The notes beneath the pieces were generated by a model. That model was not told the origin of the DNA and did no database searches. It was given only the letters and a program-made list of their open reading frames with translations. A DNA stretch of 64,000 nucleotides from Dokdonia pacifica (GTDB taxonomy: Bacteria > Bacteroidota > Bacteroidia > Flavobacteriales > Flavobacteriaceae): the NCBI RefSeq assembly GCF_900188275.1, contig NZ_FZNY01000005.1, forward strand, positions 310,001 to 374,000, in the 5' to 3' direction. This document shows positions 1 to 8,458 of this stretch, piece after piece. A program made the translations under genes and the position numbers. How positions within the stretch are numbered: the stretch's first letter is position 1; each line of letters begins with the position of its first letter.

Positions 1-2
1 TA

Positions 3-2105
3 ATGAATCCCACGTTTCTTCAAACACCTATAGACTACTTAAAAGGCGTTGGCCCAAACAGGGCAGATTTGTTACGTGCAGAATTGGGAATTCATACCTA
101 TCAAGACCTCATCCATTTATTTCCAAATCGATACATAGACCGAACGCGGTATTATACTATTTCAGAATTAGAACGCAATAGCGCCGATGTGCAAGTAATT
201 GGAAAAGTAACGAGCCTGAAAATGGTAGAAGGAAAAGGCAGACGACTCGTCGCTACTTTTAAAGATGATGGCGGGGTTATGGAACTCGTTTGGTTTAGAG
301 GTCAAAAGTGGATTCGTGAAAGTATCAAACTCAATACGACCTATGTGATTTTTGGAAAAACCAATTATTACAACGGGAAATTTTCGATGCCACATCCTGA
401 AATGGAATTGCTCGCAGACCATAAAAAAAGTTTACGCAGTGCGATGCAACCGGTCTATCCAAGCACCGAAAAATTAAGTAATAAAGGGATCACAAATAAG
501 GTCGTAAATGCATTGATGCAAACGCTCTTTATAGAAGCAAAAAATCACCTCTATGAGAGCCTTTCAAAACCCATTGTAGAAGCCTTAAAATTAATGTCCA
601 AAAGAGAGGCCTTATTAAACATTCATTTTCCGCAATCACAAGGAGATTTAGCAAGGGCGCAATACCGCTTAAAATTTGAAGAATTTTTCTATATCCAACT
701 TCAACTTGCCTTTAAAAATCGGATGCATAAAACCAAAATAAAAGGGTATCCTTTTGAAAAAATTGGAGACAACTTTAATAACTTCTACAACAACCATTTA
801 CCCTTTGAATTAACCGGAGCGCAAAAAAGAGTATTGAAAGAAATTCGTCACGATTTGGGGTCCAATGCACAAATGAGTCGGCTTTTACAGGGAGATGTAG
901 GTTCCGGGAAGACAATTGTAGCGCTATTGTCAATGTTAATCGCACTTGACAACGGTTTTCAAGCTTGTTTAATGGCACCAACTGAAATTTTGTCAGTTCA
1001 ACACTATAATGGATTATTAGAATTATGTAAACCACTGAATACCAGAATTTCATTATTAACTGGATCAACTAAAACTTCAAGTAGAAAAATTATTCACGAA
1101 CAACTCGAAAGTGGTGAATTACAGATACTTATTGGCACACATGCATTGCTCGAAGATAAGGTAAAATTTAAAAACTTAGGGCTTGCCGTGATTGATGAAC
1201 AACATCGTTTTGGTGTAAAACAACGCAGTAAATTATGGCATAAAAATGAATTCCCTCCACACGTATTGGTAATGACTGCTACACCTATTCCGCGTACACT
1301 TGCCATGACCGTTTATGGAGACCTTGATGTATCGATTATTGACGAACTTCCACCGGGTAGAAAATCCATAAAAACAGTACATCGATATGACGCAAATAGA
1401 CTCAAAGTTTTTGCCTTTATTCGAGACGAAATTAAGAAGGGAAGACAGGTCTATATTGTGTACCCATTAATCCAAGAATCTGAAGCGATGGATTACAAGG
1501 ATTTGATGGATGGATATGAGAGTATTTCGAGGGAGTTTCCCCTACCCGATTTTCAGATTTCTATCGTTCATGGAAAGATGAAACCTGCCGACAAGGATTA
1601 TGAAATGCAGCGCTTCATTAATGGCGAAACACAAATTATGGTCGCTACTACGGTGATTGAAGTTGGCGTAAATGTTCCCAATGCTTCGGTAATGATTATT
1701 GAAAGTGCAGAGCGTTTTGGATTGAGTCAGTTACATCAATTACGTGGTCGTGTGGGACGAGGAGCCGAGCAGAGCTATTGTATCCTTATGACTAGTTTTA
1801 AGCTCTCTAGCGACTCTAAAACGAGATTAGAGACCATGACACGCACCAATGATGGTTTTGAGATTGCAGAAGTCGATTTGAAGCTTAGAGGCCCTGGAGA
1901 TATCACAGGTACACAACAAAGTGGTGTATTGCATCTTAAAATTGGAGACATCATTCGGGATAATGACATTCTAAAAGTAGCTCGGAGTTACGCATGGGGT
2001 GTGGTGAAGGATGACCCCACTTTCGCGAAAGCGGAAAACCAAATCATACGATTTATGTATGCGCAAATGGTCAAGTTTAAGAATATCTGGAGCTACATAA
2101 GCTAA
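3..2105 (+). CDS. recG: ATP-dependent DNA helicase RecG
   Basis: RecG is a superfamily 2 helicase that remodels stalled replication forks and Holliday junctions. The 700-residue product is close to the usual RecG length (about 690). An N-terminal wedge/OB region (about 1-250) precedes the helicase core: Walker A GDVGSGKT at 297-304, DEQH box at 398-401 and motif VI QLRGRVGRG at 579-587. The ATG at position 3 gives a full-length N-terminus. The gene ends tail-to-tail with the next minus-strand gene, overlapping it by 4 bp. A copy of the TTTCGCGAAA palindrome lies near the 3' end and encodes TFAKAE. Confidence 0.97.
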   Translation: MNPTFLQTPIDYLKGVGPNRADLLRAELGIHTYQDLIHLFPNRYIDRTRYYTISELERNSADVQVIGKVTSLKMVEGKGRRLVATFKDDGGVMELVWFRGQKWIRESIKLNTTYVIFGKTNYYNGKFSMPHPEMELLADHKKSLRSAMQPVYPSTEKLSNKGITNKVVNALMQTLFIEAKNHLYESLSKPIVEALKLMSKREALLNIHFPQSQGDLARAQYRLKFEEFFYIQLQLAFKNRMHKTKIKGYPFEKIGDNFNNFYNNHLPFELTGAQKRVLKEIRHDLGSNAQMSRLLQGDVGSGKTIVALLSMLIALDNGFQACLMAPTEILSVQHYNGLLELCKPLNTRISLLTGSTKTSSRKIIHEQLESGELQILIGTHALLEDKVKFKNLGLAVIDEQHRFGVKQRSKLWHKNEFPPHVLVMTATPIPRTLAMTVYGDLDVSIIDELPPGRKSIKTVHRYDANRLKVFAFIRDEIKKGRQVYIVYPLIQESEAMDYKDLMDGYESISREFPLPDFQISIVHGKMKPADKDYEMQRFINGETQIMVATTVIEVGVNVPNASVMIIESAERFGLSQLHQLRGRVGRGAEQSYCILMTSFKLSSDSKTRLETMTRTNDGFEIAEVDLKLRGPGDITGTQQSGVLHLKIGDIIRDNDILKVARSYAWGVVKDDPTFAKAENQIIRFMYAQMVKFKNIWSYIS
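2019..2033. repeat. TTTCGCGAAA palindrome copy, in recG
   Basis: The copy reads ACTTTCGCGAAAGCG, one base short of the perfect 14-mer GCTTTCGCGAAAGC. It is read in the frame that gives F-A-K-A near the RecG C-terminus. Confidence 0.8.
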
Positions 2106-3217
2106 TCTAATACCACAAGATTCCAAGGGTGATCTGTCACTTCGAGATTAGTTAAAAGCGCTGCATCATTAGAAAACTTGGCAACACCGCCTTGTGTTTC
2201 GCCATTACTATCGGTATAACGATATCCAATAAGCCATGATTCAAGGCTAGCCGCATAATTCATCGTTGTTCTTTCTAAATTACTCCATCCATTTTCTTCG
2301 GCAAGAACTGTCAATGCTGGCGTAATATCTACCAATGTTGTTTCTTCTGAAGCAATATCATATACCGCCGGTAAATCTTCAATAACAGAAGGCTCTGGCA
2401 ACATAAACGTATAAAACAATTGCCCATTTATAATCGATTCAGATCCGTCTAGCACACGATCAAAAGAAGAAGTCCCATTTTCTAATGGTGTAAAAGTAAT
2501 AGCATCATAACGGATGTATGAATTATTACTTAGAAATACGTAGAAGTCATTAGCATCGCCAAAAGCAAGTCCAAAAATATGAACACCTTCCAATACTTCT
2601 AGATCAATCAAGGAGGTCTCATCTGTATTTACTAAGACAAGTGTAGACTGTTGTCCACCTGAAGTGGTAGATTGATTCTCATAAAAAGCTAATCTTCCAT
2701 TGTGATATGCAGGAATACTATTTTGGCTTAATGCGCCAATTTGGATATCAGACACCACACTGGTATTTAGACTTATGGTACGAAGTCTAAAATTATCCAG
2801 CGCATCAGAATCATTATACCCTGAAAATACTTCTTGTTCAGAATTAATAGTCCAACTACGGAATTCTGTATCTGATTCTTCAAAAAAATTGGTTCCTGAA
2901 GATACTGCACCATTACGGATATTTTTAAGCCATACCATATTTCCCGAATACAAGCCTACCACCTCCCCTGCTACTTCTACTCGTTGTATATTAGGGTTAA
3001 TACCATCCAGTGCAGCTATATTTGAATAGGATCCCATTTGTTCAAACGCTCTAAACTGATATTGAAGTAGCTCGGTACTATTTGAAAAATTAAAAAAGGA
3101 AAAATCTGGAAAATCAGTAGTGGTATCCACAGGAAGTATTTCTGCAGAGTCGTCTGTATCTGAGCAACTGCATAGCAAAACAGCGCTTAACACAAGGGTA
3201 TATATAAAATACCTCAT
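2102..3217 (-). CDS. hypothetical lipoprotein, possibly beta-propeller-like
   Basis: This is a 371-residue envelope lipoprotein of unknown function. A short hydrophobic signal peptide ends in a lipobox (L-C-S-C, cysteine 18) followed by acidic residues, as in many surface lipoproteins of Bacteroidota. The rest is rich in beta-strand-like stretches of the kind seen in WD/propeller proteins (repeated phrases such as NGRLAFYEN and GNMVWLKN), but no catalytic motif is visible. It overlaps the end of recG by 4 bp. Upstream lies the terminator of the neighbouring DUF2911 gene, so it is probably transcribed on its own. The propeller fold is inferred from pattern only. Confidence 0.8.
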   Translation of the reverse strand: MRYFIYTLVLSAVLLCSCSDTDDSAEILPVDTTTDFPDFSFFNFSNSTELLQYQFRAFEQMGSYSNIAALDGINPNIQRVEVAGEVVGLYSGNMVWLKNIRNGAVSSGTNFFEESDTEFRSWTINSEQEVFSGYNDSDALDNFRLRTISLNTSVVSDIQIGALSQNSIPAYHNGRLAFYENQSTTSGGQQSTLVLVNTDETSLIDLEVLEGVHIFGLAFGDANDFYVFLSNNSYIRYDAITFTPLENGTSSFDRVLDGSESIINGQLFYTFMLPEPSVIEDLPAVYDIASEETTLVDITPALTVLAEENGWSNLERTTMNYAASLESWLIGYRYTDSNGETQGGVAKFSNDAALLTNLEVTDHPWNLVVLD

Positions 3218-3271
3218 CAGCTTTTTTTTAGAAAGATACTTAAAAAGCCGCTTAATTTATAGATAGAACAC

Positions 3272-3300
3272 AAAAAAAGCTCATCGAAATGAGCTTTTTT
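3272..3300 (-). terminator. Rho-independent terminator of the DUF2911 gene
   Basis: The arms AGCTCAT and ATGAGCT enclose a CGAA loop and are flanked by A7 and T6 runs. It lies about 20 bp beyond the stop codon of the minus-strand DUF2911 gene. Confidence 0.85.
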
Positions 3301-3322
3301 AAAATGATATATGAGAAAAGAA

Positions 3323-4429
3323 TTAATTGATATCTTCTCCTTTTCTAAGCTTATCTATGTTTGCTTGTACATTTCCTTTAGCTCCTGCATTAGGTGCATT
3401 AGCCAATGCCTTCTCAAGATACTTGATAGCTGTTTTATAATCTCCTTTTGCAGAGTAATATCTTCCTAAACCATATTGTGTAGGCCAAGCATTGTTATTT
3501 TTCTTTGCATTTTCTTTAAAAGCTTTCTCTGCTTTTTCTAAATTTCCATTAGCAATAAGTTGTCTTCCATATTGATGCATTTCCAATGCTGTCGCTTGAT
3601 CTAATACACTTTCTATTTCTGCAATTGCTTCATTTGGTTTTCCCATTTGATTTAAAATCGCCGATTTGATCTGTGCATTTGCAAATGTCTTTTGACTAAA
3701 GAACCACCCAGTTTGTGCACTATTAATCCACTCTAAAGCTTTCTCCATATTTCCAGCTCTAAATGCATATTGCGCTGCATTTTCCCATGCTTGACGGTTA
3801 AACCCAGTTTGATCTCTCAATTTATTACTGATATCATCCATAACAATAGAAGTCACATCAAAACCAATTTTAAAAGGAATGGCTTTTTTCTCCCATTGTA
3901 ATGCAACTGTAGCTGAAGTGGCGTCTACTGCTGTAAATTGATAGGTAAGTAATTCTGTATGTGGAATTGCTGTTGTTGTTACTTTTACACGCAGTGCATC
4001 TTCCTTTTCGTCATAAAAATAACTTCCCCAAGATGATGAATTATTAGAAAATACAATCGTTGCTGTATTATCTTCTGCAAGAGCCACATGCAATCCATAA
4101 GTACCTGCTTTAATAGATTTTCCTTCTACAGTAGCGTCATGTGTAAATGTAATCACTGTATTTTCATCGGCACCAGCACGCCAAGGTGCAGCTGTTGATG
4201 TTCCAAAACCTAGATTTTGAAAACCATAATGTGCAAGAGGTGTCCCCCATATTTCACGACCGCGTACACTAGGTCTCGAATAAGTAATACTTATATCAGA
4301 AATTCCTACCGTTTGGCTCACTGTTGCTTTCTGACTAGTAGCTGGTGTTTTGATTTGTGCCGTACCGTCTATACTAAACACAAGGAAGCAGATTACCGAA
4401 AAGGTAATCCATTGTTGTATATTTTTCAT
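3323..4429 (-). CDS. secreted DUF2911 protein with C-terminal TPR repeats
   Basis: The 368-residue product has an N-terminal signal peptide (about 1-25, ending TAQ). Next comes a DUF2911 domain (about 27-190, with the family phrases SDISITYSRPSVRGREIWG and PWRAGADENT) and then helical TPR-like repeats (about 210-360, such as GLGRYYSAKGDYKTAIKYLE). DUF2911 is common in Bacteroidota and has no assigned activity. The TPR part suggests protein-protein contacts in the periplasm. It has its own terminator. Confidence 0.88.
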   Translation of the reverse strand: MKNIQQWITFSVICFLVFSIDGTAQIKTPATSQKATVSQTVGISDISITYSRPSVRGREIWGTPLAHYGFQNLGFGTSTAAPWRAGADENTVITFTHDATVEGKSIKAGTYGLHVALAEDNTATIVFSNNSSSWGSYFYDEKEDALRVKVTTTAIPHTELLTYQFTAVDATSATVALQWEKKAIPFKIGFDVTSIVMDDISNKLRDQTGFNRQAWENAAQYAFRAGNMEKALEWINSAQTGWFFSQKTFANAQIKSAILNQMGKPNEAIAEIESVLDQATALEMHQYGRQLIANGNLEKAEKAFKENAKKNNNAWPTQYGLGRYYSAKGDYKTAIKYLEKALANAPNAGAKGNVQANIDKLRKGEDIN

Positions 4430-4500
4430 TGTAAGGTTGTTTTTTAGACTTTAAAAGTACAAGACCTTCTCCTATGATAATGTTATGCTCTTGTTAAAAC

Positions 4501-5721
4501 CTACTCCGTCAGTAGATTTTTAACATACTGATCAAAGTCTTCTTTAAAATCTATAAATTTCTGACCAGTTGCTGCACCATTAAAACCTGTATGGATACGT
4601 CTTACTTTGCCTTTTTTATCTATAAAAATAGACGTAGGGTATGAGATAATATGATTGAGCATGGGGAGTTTTTCTTGTGCCAACTTCTTATCCTCGGTTC
4701 CATATTGCGCCAGTAAAATAGGATATGAGATATCCAGTCGATCTTTTAAACGCTGTATACTTTTAAACGCTTTCTCTTCTGTAGGCGCATATTCAAAAGC
4801 CAATCCTATGATTTCAAAATCAGGATTTGGGTTTTCTTTAATATACCTTGCATAAAATTTTGATTCTTCCAAGCAATTAGGGCACCAAGAGCCTAATATC
4901 TGGACGAGTACTACTTTATTTTTATAACCTTGATCACTCAACGATACCATCGTACCATCTGCTTCTGGAAATGTAAATGCTAGTCCATCATATCCTTCTT
5001 TGATATACGTTAAGTCCTTTGCATCGGGAAGTTCATAACTATCATTACGTTTTGAAACAAAAGGTTCTTTCCAATGATTTCCACTATAAAAATGACCTTC
5101 TAATGTACTATCAGTAACTGTTGCTGTAAATAGAAACGCATGTGCGCCATCAAAAGTAGAAAGTTGTAATTGATCTCCGTCTATCGTTCCTTCTAAGAAT
5201 CGATAATCACCGGTGGTGGTTCTAAAAGTACCTGTTACCTCACTTCCATTTTGCTTGAATATCCCCTTAGCAATATAGGTATCTTCTGGTCCGTTTTCAC
5301 TAAACACAGTTTCCCAATTTCCTGTAATATCGGTTATAGGTTTTTTTACGCTTTCGCGAAAGCGTACTCCGTCATCATATACCATTTTAAAAGGAACCAC
5401 TCTATCTAAGCTAGGCTTAATAAAATCTCCTGTAATTTGTTTTCCGTCTTTACTAAATGATCCTTGAAAATATCCTTCAAATACGGGGGTTTGAATACGA
5501 ATAGCATTCCCATTAATTTCAATTTCATCTACCGTGATGCGCTCTTCGGCATTTTGAATAACCAATGTCCCATTATCTTTTACTTCAAAAATAAAAGGAA
5601 GTTCTTTTTGGTCCTGCACTTCTAATGTTGCTCTCCAAAAACCAGTAGTTAAAGTAGGTGTTTGAGTTTCGCACGAAAGTGCACATATGCATAGTATTAC
5701 AATGAGGAAGATTTTTTTCAT
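4501..5721 (-). CDS. TlpA-family thioredoxin-fold lipoprotein
   Basis: This 406-residue lipoprotein (signal peptide with lipobox ALSC, cysteine 17) has a C-terminal TlpA/ResA-like thioredoxin domain (about 245-400). The active site is G-S-W-C-P-N-C, with cysteines 280 and 283, and a cis-proline lies in the YPTSIFID segment. The N-terminal 220 residues form a beta-rich domain of the kind that precedes TlpA modules in Bacteroidota. It probably acts as a periplasmic disulfide reductase whose partner is not evident. A perfect 20-bp copy of the CGCTTTCGCGAAAGCG palindrome lies inside it and encodes RFRES between the two domains. Confidence 0.9.
   Translation of the reverse strand: MKKIFLIVILCICALSCETQTPTLTTGFWRATLEVQDQKELPFIFEVKDNGTLVIQNAEERITVDEIEINGNAIRIQTPVFEGYFQGSFSKDGKQITGDFIKPSLDRVVPFKMVYDDGVRFRESVKKPITDITGNWETVFSENGPEDTYIAKGIFKQNGSEVTGTFRTTTGDYRFLEGTIDGDQLQLSTFDGAHAFLFTATVTDSTLEGHFYSGNHWKEPFVSKRNDSYELPDAKDLTYIKEGYDGLAFTFPEADGTMVSLSDQGYKNKVVLVQILGSWCPNCLEESKFYARYIKENPNPDFEIIGLAFEYAPTEEKAFKSIQRLKDRLDISYPILLAQYGTEDKKLAQEKLPMLNHIISYPTSIFIDKKGKVRRIHTGFNGAATGQKFIDFKEDFDQYVKNLLTE
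5347..5366. repeat. 20-bp palindrome copy, in the TlpA-like gene
   Basis: Perfect palindrome TACGCTTTCGCGAAAGCGTA. On the minus strand it encodes V-R-F-R-E-S. Confidence 0.9.
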
Positions 5722-5780
5722 AGCAGGTATTAAAGTCTATCTGTTGGAGGTTTTCTTACAATATACGCAATCTAGTGTAT

Positions 5781-5818
5781 AAAAAAATCGCTTAAAAACG
5801 AATCTTTAAGCGATTTTA
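5781..5818 (-). terminator. Rho-independent terminator of the endonuclease I gene
   Basis: The arms AAAATCGCTTAAA and TTTAAGCGATTTT enclose an 8-nt loop. It lies about 20 bp downstream of the stop codon of the minus-strand nuclease. Confidence 0.85.
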
Positions 5819-5837
5819 TAATTTCTAAATAATTTTG

Positions 5838-8135
5838 TTACTTCTTTATAAACTTTTTATGGATAGTGCGTTGTCCATCATTAATGGTGATGAAATACAC
5901 TCCTTTACGTAATCCATTTATTGTAGTAGTATTACGAAATGTATTTTGAGCTATTTGCTGTCCTAATACTGTATATACTGCATAATCTACTACTCTATTA
6001 TCTGCCATTTGCAAATGCAGTCCTTGACCTTTTTGTATAAACTGTACATCATAAATTGCAATTTCAGATTTCAATACTCCATCTGTTTTAAGTACTGGAG
6101 TTGCAACCGCATTCCTATTGGAGTCAATGGTTACATTATAATCTTCTACTTCTCCATAAGAGAATGTTTCACAAGGGGTTGGCACCCCGTTCCACTTCAT
6201 TGCCACACGCATTCTGGTAGTTCCTTCAAAAGCGCTTGTAGGGACTGTAAAGGTGTAGGATAAATTTCCTGCACTTGACGTAGAACCTGTCACTACTTTT
6301 TCAGAAGAATCAAAAGTTCCATTTTGATTAAAATCAATCCAAACACCCCAATTTTCGGTGTACGATTGTCCTGAAAAACCAATACTTAATACGATTGAGT
6401 TTGATCCATATCCTATTACTCCAGTTTGATTTGTAAAATCACCATATCCTCCGTTGGCACCTGTTGCATTAGAAATGCCTCCTATTCCTACAAAATCAAT
6501 ATATTCAAAATTCACATTATTACCTCCCGCATTACAGTAATTTAAAACAATCGCATCTGTAGTTACGGTTATTGAATTACTCGCACTGGACACATTAGAA
6601 GCTGCATCTTTTGCACGTACGCTAAATGTATAGGTAGTTCCTGCAGATAAACCGGTTACTGTATACGTAGTATTTGCTGTTGTAGCAATAACTGCATTTC
6701 CGTTATATACATCATAATCTGTAACTGCTACATTATCTGAGGATGCATTCCATGATAATGAAAGCGAAGTCTCTCCTACATTAGATGCAGTAAGATTAGA
6801 AGGTGCTGTGGGTGCTTGTGTATCTGGTGCTGGAGTATTTCCCTCTACTGTATGAGATCCTAGATCACTCGTTGTATTAGATGGAAAGCTATCCCACTCT
6901 GATGTGGTATATGTGGTAGATGGCGATAACACTGTTGGCTTTCTTCGAAGGATAACGTCTTTTGCAAAGTTTGAACTTCCTCCATTAAACGTTCCTATAA
7001 TATCAATAAGGACTCCATTTTTAAATAAGCCTACTGCATCATTACCGTTAAAGCTGATTACTGTGTTTGTGGTAGTTGTATTTGCCACATTTAAAATGGC
7101 TGTATTTGCAGAGCTATGAGCTACGACAAAAACGGCTTCATTATTTAAAGAACCACTTAATGAAAAATCTGAGCTCCAGCTGCCTGCGCCATTGGTTTGT
7201 TTACGTAATGAGTAATTAGCTAATGCTACAGATGTTCCTGTAAAATTGGCAATTTCGACGGCTTTATTAAATGAAGATCCTTCTATATATTCAGAAAAGA
7301 ATAACTCTGTTGCTTCAGCATCTCCATTTCCTGGGTTTCCTGTTGTGTTTCCAAATCTATCTTCGGCTTGCGGTCCTCCCCATATTTGAGTTGCAAATAC
7401 TGGATTATCAATAAAAGGATTTCTATTTCCTTGTATTCCTGCTAGTACGTCATTACGGGTATCTTCAAAAGCACTTACAGGATCTTCTACATTCCATTGT
7501 AGGAATAGATCAATCATATTAGCGTCACTGGCTACTGCATTTCCTACCCCTACATTAGAAGGCAAACAACGGCTATTATAACGGATGTACATATATAACA
7601 TCATACGAGCAACATCGCCTTTCCATTCGTCTCCTGGATAAAAATGACCTTGTGCCGTTACGCCTGCATTTCCAGAACCTGCAGCATACTTTCTATTACT
7701 ACGTTGGGAATTCAATTGAATATCACTTGGGCGAATGTGGTGTGCATCAGATCCTGGGCCTGTACTTCCTAAATTAGGGTTTCCTAAAGATCGTGGGTAG
7801 GCATGTTCTCTATTCCATTCTCCTGCACTTCCTCCGTTTAAGTTTTTATCTCTAGATCTATCTGTTAATGTATTACCATCGGTATCGTCATATCCATATA
7901 TAAGCAATACATTATTAGCATTGGTAGGATCTAAATCTGCCGCTTGCAATGCTTGCCATACTCCAGGGGTATAGCTTAAAAAAGTAGTGTGGGTTTGCGT
8001 GACTTTCGTTGATAATTCATTTTGCAAGGATGTGCCCTGCAATGTTAGATTTACGTCATCATAATACGATGGTACTTGACTAAAAGCAATGGCAGTAACA
8101 CAAAACAGTGCTACCATTAGTAATGATTTCTTCAT
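5838..8135 (-). CDS. secreted endonuclease I with LTD, FN3, GEVED and T9SS sorting domains
   Basis: This is a 765-residue exported nuclease. It has a signal peptide (1-19, ending AFS) and then an endonuclease I (EndA/NucM family) domain (about 22-260) with the motifs EWNREHAYPRS and SDAHHIRPSD. A lamin-tail-like domain (about 285-425, starting FFSEYIEGSSFNKAVEI), an FN3 domain (about 440-530), a GEVED domain (about 560-670, with SYGEVEDYNV) and a C-terminal T9SS type A sorting region (about 695-765, ending KKFIKK) follow. The likely role is extracellular DNA degradation for nutrients or against matrix DNA. A shorter paralogue lies at 31588-32619. Confidence 0.93.
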   Translation of the reverse strand: MKKSLLMVALFCVTAIAFSQVPSYYDDVNLTLQGTSLQNELSTKVTQTHTTFLSYTPGVWQALQAADLDPTNANNVLLIYGYDDTDGNTLTDRSRDKNLNGGSAGEWNREHAYPRSLGNPNLGSTGPGSDAHHIRPSDIQLNSQRSNRKYAAGSGNAGVTAQGHFYPGDEWKGDVARMMLYMYIRYNSRCLPSNVGVGNAVASDANMIDLFLQWNVEDPVSAFEDTRNDVLAGIQGNRNPFIDNPVFATQIWGGPQAEDRFGNTTGNPGNGDAEATELFFSEYIEGSSFNKAVEIANFTGTSVALANYSLRKQTNGAGSWSSDFSLSGSLNNEAVFVVAHSSANTAILNVANTTTTNTVISFNGNDAVGLFKNGVLIDIIGTFNGGSSNFAKDVILRRKPTVLSPSTTYTTSEWDSFPSNTTSDLGSHTVEGNTPAPDTQAPTAPSNLTASNVGETSLSLSWNASSDNVAVTDYDVYNGNAVIATTANTTYTVTGLSAGTTYTFSVRAKDAASNVSSASNSITVTTDAIVLNYCNAGGNNVNFEYIDFVGIGGISNATGANGGYGDFTNQTGVIGYGSNSIVLSIGFSGQSYTENWGVWIDFNQNGTFDSSEKVVTGSTSSAGNLSYTFTVPTSAFEGTTRMRVAMKWNGVPTPCETFSYGEVEDYNVTIDSNRNAVATPVLKTDGVLKSEIAIYDVQFIQKGQGLHLQMADNRVVDYAVYTVLGQQIAQNTFRNTTTINGLRKGVYFITINDGQRTIHKKFIKK

Positions 8136-8458
8136 AAAAAATTATGTTTGGTTAGTGTACTTCTGCAAAAATAAAGATTACAATCTAAGATTCTTATTAT
8201 TAAACTGTTACCTCTACATTACGTCACGAATCTACTAGAAAAATCTTGTTATTCCTATGCATGCATAACACATAACCTCAACAATACTAACAAAAAACAC
8301 ATAAAACAATAACAAACAGATAGTTAACTGTAATTTTATTGTTTATAATTCTTTCTGAAAAATTGTTGAAAATATATACCAGATAGTCTCTTGACTTCTT
8401 TGTCTGCTTATGATCTTATTCTATCTTTGTCATCTTATTAAATTAGTATTTAGAATTC
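8136..8458. other. 323-bp divergent intergenic region between nuclease and pheT
   Basis: AT-rich spacer between two divergent genes. It holds the pheT promoter near its right end and a minus-strand TATTTTTG hexamer-like match at 8166-8173, a possible -7 for the nuclease without a well-placed -33. No ORF or repeat is evident in the rest. Confidence 0.6.
8400..8429 (+). promoter_or_regulatory. Bacteroidota-type promoter of pheT
   Basis: TTG at 8400-8402, 19 bp of spacer, then TATCTTTG at 8422-8429. This matches the sigma-ABfr consensus TTG-N17-23-TAnnTTTG, about 30 bp upstream of the start codon. Confidence 0.75.
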